Source: Medakamo hakoo
Taxonomy: Eukaryota; Chlorophyta; Trebouxiophyceae; Coccomyxaceae
Reading direction: 5' to 3'
DNA length: 64,000 nt
Assembly (NCBI GenBank): GCA_026636295.1
Contig: CP089456.1
Location: forward strand, 372,001 to 436,000
A program made the translations under genes and the position numbers. Below the pieces are notes generated by a model. That model was not told where the DNA came from, did no database searches, and saw only the letters and a program-made list of their open reading frames with translations. Below, in pieces: positions 51,043 through 60,700 of this stretch; position 1 is the stretch's first letter, and each line of letters begins with the position of its first letter.

Positions 51043-53346
51043 ATGGCCGCCGCCGAGGAGGCTGTGCCTCTGCAAGGCGAGCGCGCATCGTCGCCGCCGC
51101 AGCCTTGCGGGCCTGCGACGGCGGGAGGCGGCGCACGACGCATGCCGCGTTTGCGCCGCGTCCTCGCCCTGTGCACCGCCTGCCTGGCCCTGACCGCCGC
51201 CGCCGCGGGCCTGGCGCTGTGGCGCGGGACGGGGCTAGCTGTGTGGTCGGTGCAGAAAGGGATGAGCGTCACGCGCAGCGCTGCCGCGCCCGACGTTGGA
51301 CAGTGCGTTGCGCGCGCGCGCCCACCGCGCCCGCCACCAGTTGCGGCGGCAGAGTGGGGGTACGCGACGTTGGCCATGGCCATGGTCGACTCGCCCGCGC
51401 GGGGTGAGGCACTGGCTGCTTTGCGCGCCCAGGACGCGGCTGAAGCCTTGCAGGCAGCGCGCAGGTTTGCGTGCGCGGGCGGTGGCCCGTCGTCGCCGCC
51501 GCCGCCCGCCGCGCCGGTCAGCGTCGACCCTGCGACCTACGCCCTGACGCCCTCGCGCCTGGCGGCCCTGTTCGGCCCGCCCGACCCGGCGTCGCCCGTT
51601 GCGGTGACCTGGTGCAACGCCGCCTTTGTGCCCTTTGCCCTGAACTGGGCGGCGCACGCGCGGGCGGCGGGGTTGACGCCCTTTGCGGTCGGCGCGGCTG
51701 ACCGCGGCGCGCTGGAGGCGCTGGTGCGCGCCGGCATTCCCGCCTTCACCATGCCGGGCGCGTCGCCCGACGCCTCGGCCGACACCGGGTGGGGCACGCC
51801 CGCCTTCCACGCGCTGGGCAGGGCCAAAGCGGCGCTGGCCGCGGCCCTCACGGGCGCGGGCTACGACGCCCTGCTGTGCGACGTCGACACCGTCTGGCTG
51901 GGCGACCCGCGCCCGTTCCTGGCGGGCTGGCCGGGCGCGGCCGTCCTCACCTCCTGGGACGGGCTGGCGCGCACGAGCGGGGAGGAGGGGCACGCCACAC
52001 AACCGGCGCCGCCGACCAACGCGTCCGGCTTGGGCGCCGCGGTCGCCGCGCTCTCGCTCCCGCGCCCGCCCGACCCCGCGCTGGAAGCCTGGCCGGCCGC
52101 GTCCGCCGCGCCCGCCAACATCGGCGTCATGCTGTGGCGGGCGCCCGCCCACCCCGTCGCCGTCGCCTGGCGGGACGCGCTGCTGGCCGAACCCGGCGCG
52201 TGGGACCAGGACGTCTTCAACGACCTGCTGACGGCGGGCGGGGGCGGTGGGTGGGCGCCGCCCGCCCCGCCCGGCCTGTTCCGCGCGTTTGGGCGGGCCG
52301 CGCCGACCGCGGCGTCGGCGTTCGCTGGCGTCCTGCCCGTCGACGCCTTCGCGTCAGGCCACACCTTTTTCATCCAGCGCTTGGCCGAGCGGACGGGCGC
52401 GCGCCCGCTTGTTGTGCACGCCACCTTCCAGTTCTCGGGCAGCGCGGGCAAGGCGCACCGCCTGCGCGAGCGCTGGCTGTGGGCCGTCGACGGCCCGGAG
52501 CACTACGCGCCACCGACCGGCCTGCTCACCCTGGGCGCCTTTGAAGACGACCCGGATTTTGGAGCGTTCCTGGCCCGGGCGCCGCCCGGACCCGTCCCGG
52601 CCAACGCGTCCGCCGCCGCCGCGCTCGCGGCCCTGGACGGCCACTTTGCGCTCGTCGCCCGCCAGCTCCGCACACTGGCGGCCGGCCTGGCCCTGGCCTC
52701 CGCCCTCAACCGCACGCTCGTCCTCCCACGGCTCTGGTGCGGGGCGGACCGGTGGTGGCAGCCCTTTGTGGGCGGGTCCATCCCGGGCACGGCGGCCCCC
52801 GCCCGCCTGCCGTTCCGGTGCCCGGCCGACCACGTCCTCGACCTCGCGGCCCTGGGCGATCGCGGGGCGCGCCTGGACGCGGCCACGTACGGCCCGCCCA
52901 TCGCCTTCAGGGAGGCGGGCCTCCTGGACAACCCGCGATTCCCGGCGGTGCACAAGCGGCCTGGCCCGAGCGGCACGCTGGCCGTGGTCGTCGTCGGCGG
53001 CGGGGGTGAGGGCGCGGGCGGCGGCGCGCCAGCGCCCGCGCCCGCGACCCTGGCCATCCCGCCGGGCCTGGACGACGCAGGGCTGAGGGCCGCCCTGTCC
53101 GCCGCCTCGTCCACGCCCGTCCTCCACTTCCCGGACCCGCTGTCCGCCATGACCGGCGGCTTCCGCGACGCGCAGGTCGGCACACGCTTCGCCCGCCGGC
53201 TCGCCGTGTCGACCGACCTGTGGTGCTGCGTCCCCGGGGCGGAGCCCGGCCACGTGTGGTACGACGCCGCGGCGGGGACGCCCCACACGGACCGGCATGG
53301 GAGGAAGTGGGGTGCGGGCAGCTGGGTGCCCACGCCCGGGCCGTGA
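51043..53346 (+). CDS. Type II membrane glycosyltransferase, GT77 family (XEG113-like), 767 aa
   Basis: The ATG at 51043 (CCATGG) opens a short cytosolic tail, then RRVLALCTACLALTAAAAGL as a single signal anchor, so the enzyme should face the Golgi lumen. The catalytic region has AVTWCNAAFVPFALNWAAHA, then GRAKAALAAALTGAGYDALL with CDVDTVWLGDPRPFL; the D-x-D is the metal/nucleotide-sugar site of GT-A folds. APANIGVMLWRAP, WDQDVFND and LPVDAFASGHTFF fit GT77, and the long C-terminal half (ALNRTLVLPRLWCGADRWW ... PFRCPADHVLD) resembles the plant arabinosyltransferase XEG113, which modifies extensins. The sugar donor is inferred. The gene starts 112 bp after TyrRS on the same strand and has no visible intron. 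Confidence 0.85.
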   Translation: MAAAEEAVPLQGERASSPPQPCGPATAGGGARRMPRLRRVLALCTACLALTAAAAGLALWRGTGLAVWSVQKGMSVTRSAAAPDVGQCVARARPPRPPPVAAAEWGYATLAMAMVDSPARGEALAALRAQDAAEALQAARRFACAGGGPSSPPPPAAPVSVDPATYALTPSRLAALFGPPDPASPVAVTWCNAAFVPFALNWAAHARAAGLTPFAVGAADRGALEALVRAGIPAFTMPGASPDASADTGWGTPAFHALGRAKAALAAALTGAGYDALLCDVDTVWLGDPRPFLAGWPGAAVLTSWDGLARTSGEEGHATQPAPPTNASGLGAAVAALSLPRPPDPALEAWPAASAAPANIGVMLWRAPAHPVAVAWRDALLAEPGAWDQDVFNDLLTAGGGGGWAPPAPPGLFRAFGRAAPTAASAFAGVLPVDAFASGHTFFIQRLAERTGARPLVVHATFQFSGSAGKAHRLRERWLWAVDGPEHYAPPTGLLTLGAFEDDPDFGAFLARAPPGPVPANASAAAALAALDGHFALVARQLRTLAAGLALASALNRTLVLPRLWCGADRWWQPFVGGSIPGTAAPARLPFRCPADHVLDLAALGDRGARLDAATYGPPIAFREAGLLDNPRFPAVHKRPGPSGTLAVVVVGGGGEGAGGGAPAPAPATLAIPPGLDDAGLRAALSAASSTPVLHFPDPLSAMTGGFRDAQVGTRFARRLAVSTDLWCCVPGAEPGHVWYDAAAGTPHTDRHGRKWGAGSWVPTPGP

Positions 53347-53463
53347 TCAGGGGAGTGCTTGTAGAATCGAAAGAAAGCGAAAAGCAACAGGTTGGAAAAA
53401 AAACACATCTCCCCCCCCCCCACACACCCCGCACCCCACCCCACCCCTCTCCTAGAACCTCGT

Positions 53464-54291
53464 CTATAGTTCGCGCGACCAGTCCACAGGCGCCTGGTTC
53501 CTGTCCGGGCGCAGCAGGGATGAGTCGGCGGTTGTGCGGCCGCCCTCAACCTGCGAAGGGCCAGAGGGCAGGGGCTCAGGCGGTGTCGGCGGCGCTCTTT
53601 GCTCGGCCACGGCCGCCTGCGTCGCGAGCGCAGTCCGCAACTGCCGCCTGAACGGCGCCGACACCAGCGCCAGCACCGGCCACAGGCCGACGAGCAGGGG
53701 TTTGGATGATTTTTTGTACGTCGTGCCTGCTTCAAAGCGCCGGGCAAAGGCGGCGGCGATGGCCGCGTACGCGCCGGCGGCCAGCGCGGCGACGACGACG
53801 GCGGGCGAGAGGAAGGACGGCGGCGTGGACGCCGCGCCGGGCCGGACCGGCGGCACGTCGGGCGCCACGCCCCACACGGCCACCGTTTCCGACCGCCATG
53901 AACGAGCATAGCCGTGAGACGTGCGCTGCTCCGACCGTTCCTCCCTGTGCCAGGACTGGCCGCCGCCCGGCAGCGCGCGCTCCGTCCAGGTGCGGCCGCC
54001 CTCGCGCTCGGAGGTGGACGGCACGGCGGCGCCGCGGTCCAGCCGGTCGAAGCGCTGGATGATGGCGTCGACCTCACGCAGAGTTTCGCGCTGGGCGCGG
54101 TCGAGGAGGGCGCCTGGAGAGGCGGGCCCGCCCAGGAGGTCGGAGGGGAAGGGGAAGGGCGCCGCGTCGTCGTCGGTCGGGAGGGCGGCCGGGCGGCGTG
54201 GGCAGAGGCGCGAGCGCGGGCGCGGCGTCCGTGCGGGCGGCCGGCCGGCCAAGCGACCAGCGCTTCCCTCGCACTGGACGACCAGGGCCAT
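53464..54291 (-). CDS. Unknown protein, probable plastid transit peptide and one or two membrane segments (275 aa)
   Basis: The ATG at 54291 starts [20 protein letters not shown] with an Arg/Pro-rich, acid-poor first 40 residues that look like a transit peptide. A helix, [25 protein letters not shown], follows. One hydrophobic stretch, [23 protein letters not shown], is likely transmembrane. The next part, [20 protein letters not shown], ends in a second hydrophobic region and [12 protein letters not shown]. The last part is reminiscent of conserved plastid membrane proteins of plants and cyanobacteria, but I cannot name a family. A single exon is assumed. It shares a 184-bp promoter with the helicase gene. 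Confidence 0.65.
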   Translation of the reverse strand: MALVVQCEGSAGRLAGRPPARTPRPRSRLCPRRPAALPTDDDAAPFPFPSDLLGGPASPGALLDRAQRETLREVDAIIQRFDRLDRGAAVPSTSEREGGRTWTERALPGGGQSWHREERSEQRTSHGYARSWRSETVAVWGVAPDVPPVRPGAASTPPSFLSPAVVVAALAAGAYAAIAAAFARRFEAGTTYKKSSKPLLVGLWPVLALVSAPFRRQLRTALATQAAVAEQRAPPTPPEPLPSGPSQVEGGRTTADSSLLRPDRNQAPVDWSREL

Positions 54292-54475
54292 GGCGCGTCT
54301 GGTTGAGGCGGGTGGAAGGCGTGTGGTGGCCACCCCGGGCGGCGGGCCGCTCGCGAGAGAAGGCCAATGGAAAGAAAAAGGAGTGAGAGAGAGAGAGAGG
54401 AAGCGCGGAAGCGAGGCATATCACGTCGCTCACAGCGCGGGGGAGGCGTGCACAACTCCCACAAAAGAAAAAAAA
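54292..54475. promoter_or_regulatory. 184-bp bidirectional promoter
   Basis: The unknown plastid-type gene (minus) and the helicase gene (plus) start 184 bp apart. A purine-rich GAGA run (about 54383-54402) lies inside. Confidence 0.5.
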
Positions 54476-57129
54476 ATGGACGACGACTGGCCCGCCGGCG
54501 CCGGCGAGCTGGACGCCATGCTGGCCGCAGCCGACCGGCTTGCTGCCTCGCGTGCCGGGCGGGCTGGCAGCGGCGGCGCCGGACCGAGCGGGGCGGCCGC
54601 GCCGGTCGTCAATGCGCGTCCGCCGCCGCAACAGCCGCCGCCGCCTGGGCCGCCCGTCCCGGCCCTGGCCACGGGCGTCTTCGCGACGGGCGTGTTTGTG
54701 GACGAGGGTCCTCCACGTGGTGGTGGAGGTGGTGAAGGCGTGGCGCCGCCGCGCCACCCGGCAGCGGTCGCGCCACCATTCGCGGCCGGCCCCAGGCCGC
54801 CTGCCCCGCCGGTCCACCCGCCGCCGTCCCTCGCCGCCCGGGCGACGGCTTCCGGTCCGCCCTTCGGCTCCGGGTCCGGCAGCGCCACCGCCGCGACCAC
54901 GCCAGCCCCACCCCCCCTGGCCGCGTCCGCCACCTTTGTCGTCTCCCCGCACGGCAGCCCGACGGTGGATGTTGTCTTCCGCCCGCCCCCGCCGCCCGGC
55001 GCGCTGGGGGGGCTCGCCCCGGCGCTCGCCCGGCTCGGCGCCGAGCCCATCCCGGACAGCGGCGGGTCCGCCTGGCGGCTGCCCGCGTCCCGGGCGGGCG
55101 AGGCGGCGGCGGCGCTGCGGGCGGGCGCGGGCGGGGTGGGCTGGCGCCACGTGGAAGCGCTCCCGGACGTCGCGGCGCGCATCCTGTCGGCCGCCGCGGC
55201 CGCGCCCGACGACTCCCGCCTGTACGCCTCGCTGCCCCCGCGCCTGGAGGCCGCGCTCATGCCGTTCCAGCGGGAGGGCGTGCGGTTTGGCCTGCGCCGC
55301 GGCGGCAGGGTCCTCATCGGGGACGAGATGGGGTTGGGCAAGACGGTGCAGGTGCGTCCGTCGTCGTCGCGACGGGGGTGGGCCGGTGGAGTGGGTGGGG
55401 GCGCGCCCACTGAACCGCCCAGCACCCCATCCCCCACCCCATTCCCCACCCCACCACCACCACCACCACCACCACCCCCTCTCACACACAGGCCATCGCC
55501 CTCATGTCGGCCTACCGCTCCGAGTGGCCCGCCCTCATCGTCTGCCCCTCCTCCCTGCGCGAAGCCTGGGCGGCCGCCCTGACCGAGTGGCTGGGCGCGC
55601 GGGCGGACCGGGTCGTCGTCATCGGGTCGGCCAAGGACGGGGAGGGCATCGGGGCGGCGCCGGCGCCGACCTACGACTTTGTCATCGTGTCGTACGCCCT
55701 GGTCGGCAAGCTGCGCCCCCGCCTGGACCGCGCCGGCTTCCGCGTCCTCACCCTGGACGAGTCGCACTCCATCAAGGACGGCCGGGCCGAGCGGACAAAG
55801 GCCATCCTGCCCCTGGCCCAGCGCGCGGCGCGCCTCTTCCTGCTGTCCGGCACGCCCGCCCTCGCCCGGCCCAAGGAGCTGTTCACCCAGCTGGCCGCCC
55901 TGTTTCCGGGCGCCCGCCTGCGGGCCATGCGCGAGTACGGGGAGCGGTACTGCCTGGCCCGGCCGGGCGTGCGCACGTTTGGGCTGTACGACGGCGCGAC
56001 GCACCTGGAGGAGCTGCACCGCCTCATGACGGGCGCGGCCATGGTGCGCCGGCTGAAGGCGGACGTCCTGACGCAGCTGCCGCCCAAGCGCCGGCAACAG
56101 GTCTTCCTGTCCCTGGAAGGCGAGGCCCGGCGCAAGCTCGCCGCCCTGACCGCCGGCCTGGAACAGACGCGCGCCGCGTTTTCGCGCGTGGTCGCCCAAG
56201 CCGCGACGGGCGCGGCGGGCGACGCCATGTCGGCCCTGCGCGGCGAGGAGCGGCGCGCTGTCATGGACGCGTACTACGCGACGGCCACGCTGAAGGCGGG
56301 CGCCGTGCAGGCCTACGTCGAAGAGCTGGTGGCCGCGGGCGACGACAAGTTCATCATTTTCGCGCACCACAAGGAGCTGTTGGACGCCATCTGCTTCAAG
56401 CTGACCCGGCTGAAGGTGCGCCACATGCGCATTGACGGCGGTGTGGCTCCCGCCAAACGCCAGGGCCTCGTCGACAACTTCCAGACGGACAGCGGCCTGC
56501 GCGCGGCCGTGCTGTCCATCTCCGCGGCGGGCGTCGGGTTGACGCTGACCGGCGCGTCGGTCGTCGTCTTTGCCGAACTGTCCTGGACGCCGGGCCAGGT
56601 CATCCAGGCCGAGGACCGCGCCCACCGCATCGGCCAGGCGCGGGCGGTGAACGTGTACTACCTGCACGTGCGCGGGTCCGTCGACGACATCATTTGGTCG
56701 ACGCTGCAAAACAAGCTGGAAGCCGTGGGCGGCGCGCTGGACGGCAGGGGCGGCGAGCTGGCGGTGTCGGCGGCGGGCCGGGCCCAGCCTGAGGCGGGGC
56801 AGACGACGCTGGCGGGCATGCTGACGGCCGGCGGGAGTGGTGGCGCCGGAAAAGGGAAGGCGGCCGCGGTCGCGGCGGCGGCGGCGGCCCCGGCCCCGCC
56901 CCCTCAACCCGCTGGGCCGTATGACGACGACGACGGCTGTTCCTCGCCCGTCCACAACGGCGGCGGCGGCGGTGGCGGGCCGCCGGCCTTGCCCGCCCCA
57001 CCGCCGGCCCAGCCGCGGCACCTGCCACCCCCGCCCCCGTTTTCCAAGCCGACGGGGCCGATGGACCGGTGGGTCAAAGGCGCGGAAAACACGACGCCGC
57101 CGGGGAAGCGGGCGCGGCATGGCGGGTAG
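54476..57129 (+). CDS. SNF2-family annealing helicase, SMARCAL1-like
   Basis: Two exons, 54476-55351 and 55492-57129, join in phase 0 (donor GTGCGTCC, acceptor CACACAG) to give 837 aa. After a disordered N-terminus, [21 protein letters not shown] and [17 protein letters not shown] resemble one HARP domain. The SNF2 ATPase follows: [11 protein letters not shown], Walker [20 protein letters not shown] (DEAH box as DESH), [15 protein letters not shown]. Helicase C has [30 protein letters not shown] and [18 protein letters not shown]1 and ZRANB3 rewind RPA-coated forks; the HARP-like part favours SMARCAL1. The C-terminal QTTLAGML could be a weak PCNA-interaction motif. The intron contains an (ACC)n tract. 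Confidence 0.87.
55448..55476 (+). repeat. (ACC)n tract in the helicase intron
   Basis: About nine CCA/ACC units form part of the pyrimidine-rich 3' side of the intron, close to the acceptor at 55491. Confidence 0.85.
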
Positions 57130-57350
57130 GTGTTGTTTTTTTTTCCTGTAGATGAAAAACGCAAGACTGTTTCTGACACAACGCCCGACCCGTACGCGCG
57201 CTGTGCGTGTGCGTCCCGCCCCACATGCCTCCACTGTGCGCCGGCCGCAGAAAAAGAAGGAGAGTGCGCGCGGCTTTATTTTGATGGGGTGTGCCGTGGC
57301 GCGCGGGGCGCGTGCTGGCCGCGCTGGGTTTTGGGTCGCCCCGCCCGCTT

Positions 57351-57602
57351 TCAGTGCGGGGCGGCCTTGCTCGACTGCGGCTCGTACGGGCGTTCCTGCG
57401 CGAGCTTGGCCTCTTCCGTCAGCTCCTGCACCTCGCGCGTCGCGCCCGCCGGCGCGTCCGGCACGTCAGCGGCCGCCTGGAAACGCTGCTTGGCCTCGTC
57501 GCCGCCGGCGGTCGTGGCGAGTGGTTCGTCGACCGGAGAGCGCGTGTCGCGCTGGCCGGCGGCAGCGGCGGGGCCGGTGGGCGGGGTGTGCTGCTCGGAC
57601 AT
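57351..57602 (-). CDS. Small hydrophilic protein, unknown (83 aa)
   Basis: The frame starts with MSEQHTPPTGPAAAAGQRDT and ends with ERPYEPQSSKAAPH. It has a central helix-prone charged stretch, GDEAKQRFQAAADVPDAP then TREVQELTEEAKLAQERP. No signal peptide or membrane segment is seen. The coding evidence is limited: the composition is less biased than random frames here, with balanced Glu/Lys/Gln, and it fills an otherwise empty gap between the helicase stop and the next start. It would share a 193-bp promoter with the giant TPR gene. No family was recognised. Confidence 0.45.
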   Translation of the reverse strand: MSEQHTPPTGPAAAAGQRDTRSPVDEPLATTAGGDEAKQRFQAAADVPDAPAGATREVQELTEEAKLAQERPYEPQSSKAAPH

Positions 57603-57795
57603 GGCTTGCGTGGGGCGCGGGCGGCGGGTCGTCGGCGGACGCGGCGGGCGGCGGAGGGGGGGTAGAGGAGAGAGGGAGGTGGTCGTCTGGGGTGGGTTGC
57701 GCGGTGTGTGTGCGGGCCGCGGGCGCGCGCTCGCCTGTTCCACTCCTCCAAAAAAAAAAACCTCTCAAAAAAACGCCGCCCGCCCTCCCCCCGCC

Positions 57796-60700
57796 ATGGA
57801 CACCGTCACTGGCGGGCGCCCCTCTTCGGCCGCTGTACCGGCCGTCCCCACCCCCGCCCGCGATGAAGAACAGCGGTCACGGCCGCCTCCTACGGCCGGC
57901 GTCCGCGAACGGACACCCCCGCCTCCACCCCGCGCAGCGACGGCCAACGGTCAACACCCGCCACGCCCTCGCCTCATTTCGATGCTCGCTTCGACTGCGT
58001 CCGACGCCTACGCCCTGGCCCGCCACGCCCGGTACGACGGGCCCGACGCCATCGCCCTCGCCGCCTCCATCCGCGAAGCCGCGACCGCCGCCGAGCGAGC
58101 CTGGACGGCCGGCCGCTGGGGCAAGGGTGCGGCGCGTGACGCCGCCGCACCCGCGCTCTCGGCGGCTCTGGAAGCCTTGCCGTTGCTTGCGGCGTTGTCA
58201 GCTCCAGGCTGGCTGGCCGACATCACACGCGCCCGCACCAGGGGGATGAAGTGGGCGACCGTGCCCGCCAAGCACAACGCGGTCGTGCGCCGGCACGTCC
58301 GCGACCGCCTGGCTGCCGCCACCGCCTCCTTCCGTGCCGCCGCCCGCCCTGGCGGCGACCCCACGGAAGCGGGCGCGTCTGAAGACGGGACGGGCGCCCA
58401 GCCGCGCCCACCGCCCGCCGGCCCGCCCGCCGGCTCGCCCTGGACTCTGAACCCGAAAACCAACGTGGATGAGATCCATGACGTCCTCCACACTCAAATC
58501 AGGTCGGGCCCCGCCGGTCTTCCCAGCGGGCACACCACTTTCCTGTCCTCCCTCCGCACGGCGGACTGGGGTGGCGACGCGCTCGCTGAAATCGCTCCCC
58601 TCCTGACGCTCGTGCCGCTGCTGGACGTGGGCGCCCCAGCCGGGCCCGAAAGCGCGGTCACCGCCGCGCACCAGGCCAGCCTGGCGGCCGACGTCCGGGC
58701 GGAGGCGCTGCGCGTGTGCGGGCCGCCTGACCAGGCCTCCACATTCTCGGGTGGAGCTGACCGAGGCGAGACAGCGGCCGTCGCCCTGCGCCACCCCGGC
58801 TTGCAGGCGCTGTGGTTGCAGGCAGGCGGCGCGGCCGCCGACCGCCTGCCCTGGGAATCGTTGTGGGCCGCGCTGGCGACCAGCTGGGACGGCGGCGGCG
58901 ACGCGTTGGCTGGCGCGGGTGAGGGCGACGAGGACGACGAAGCTGCTGCCTCCGCCCGCGTCGCCGTCCAGGCGCTGATGCTGTCGCACGGCGCGCGCGC
59001 GGCGGTCGTGCGCGCGGTCGGTGGTGGCGCCAGTCCGTCCACCGCTCCCTTCGCGCCCGGCCCGACCTGCTCCATCGTGGAGCTGGACGACGTCGTCGGC
59101 CTCGCCCGGGGTGGCCTGGCCGGCGCGGAGACGTCCGCCGCGGTCGCGCTCGCCGCTTTGCAGGGCGGGCTGGTCCCGCCGTCCATCGCGGCCGAAGCGG
59201 CGGGCCACCTCCCGCCGCTGCCCGACGTGTCCGTCGGCCTGGACCGCCGGGCCGCCGACCTCGCTGACACGCTCAAGTCGGGCGTCGGGCGCACCGTGTG
59301 GGTGGCGGGCGAGCCGGGCGCCGGCAAAGCCACGGCCGTCAGCGCGGCGGCGCGGCTGTTGTTGGACGGGGGCGCCTGGTCGGCGGTGCGCTGGGTCGAC
59401 CTGCCCAACGTGGGCGGGCCCGGCCTGGAGCGGGCGCGGCCGCCGGCTGCTGAGGGGGTTGAGCCAAGTCCAGCGCCGGTGCCCGCGCCTGCGGCGGGCG
59501 CGGCGTCCGACGGCTCCGGCGGCGACCCGCCGCCGCCGGCCGCGACCACGCCGCCCGCTGGGCCTGCCGCCGCCGACGCGCCGCCGCGGCCGGAGAGCGC
59601 GGAACCCAGGTCCGCACCGGCACAGCCACCTCCACCCCCAACACCCCCACCACCTCGCACCCGTCCCTGGTCGCTAGACGCGGCCGACGCGCTGGGCTCC
59701 GCCATCATGCACGCGGTCGGCGCGTCGCCCGCGCCTGGTGTGACGGACTTGACCCGCGCGTTGGCCCGCCTGGCGGGCACGCCGCGCCCGGCGCTGGTGC
59801 TGCGCGTGGGCGCGCCGCCCCCGCACGACCCGCAAGCCCCGCCACCCCTGGCCGGGACGGCCGCCGCCGCCCGCCCGCCGCCGGGCCTCGTCGCCGTCCT
59901 GCGCCGCTTGCAGGACGCGCCCGGCTTGACGACGGTCGTCATCTGGCCGCACGACGCCCCACCGCCTGACGATTTGGAGGCCACGCCCGCGTTCGTGCCG
60001 CCCCTGGACGACGACGAGTCGCGCGCCTTGCTCTCCGCGCTCGCGCCCGCTCTGGCATCCCACAACCCCGACGGCGCGCCTGGCGCGCCTTTCACGCCCG
60101 TCTTACGGGGCTTGCCCGGCCTGATCCGCCTGGCCGGGCCCGCCATCGACTGCATGGCCGACCCCATGGAGGCCGTGCCCGGTGACGCGCGCCCGCCGCT
60201 GGACGCGGCGCTGCGGTCCCGGCTCCGGGGCGCGGTGTGCGGCTGCGGCGGCGACCATGGCCAACCGCCGGAGAAGCTGGCGGCCGGGCTGATCGGGGTG
60301 GGCGCCCTGCCGACTGACGCCGGTGAAGCAGGCGTCTCGCACGACCAGGCCCGGCCCGGCTTCGCCTTGCGGGTGTTGGCCTACGCGACCGCGGTCGCGG
60401 GCGGCGCGCCGCTCTCGCCCGCCCTGGTCGCCATGCTGGCCCAGGAGAGTGACGTGGACGTCAGGACAAAGGTGTTTGTCCCGCCCACGGTCGCCGTCGG
60501 GGCTGGCCTGCTGGCCGCGGCCGCTGGGGCGGGCGTTTGTGAGTGGGCGGCGGGTGGGATGGACGCTGCGACGGTCGGAAGCCTCGCGTGGCGCGCGGTC
60601 GTCGCGCGCTCGAGCCCCCACCTGCACCCACTCCTCGGCGGTCTCCCGGCCAAGAAGCGCACGGCCCACTGGCATCAGCTGCGGAACGTGGCGGCCTGGC

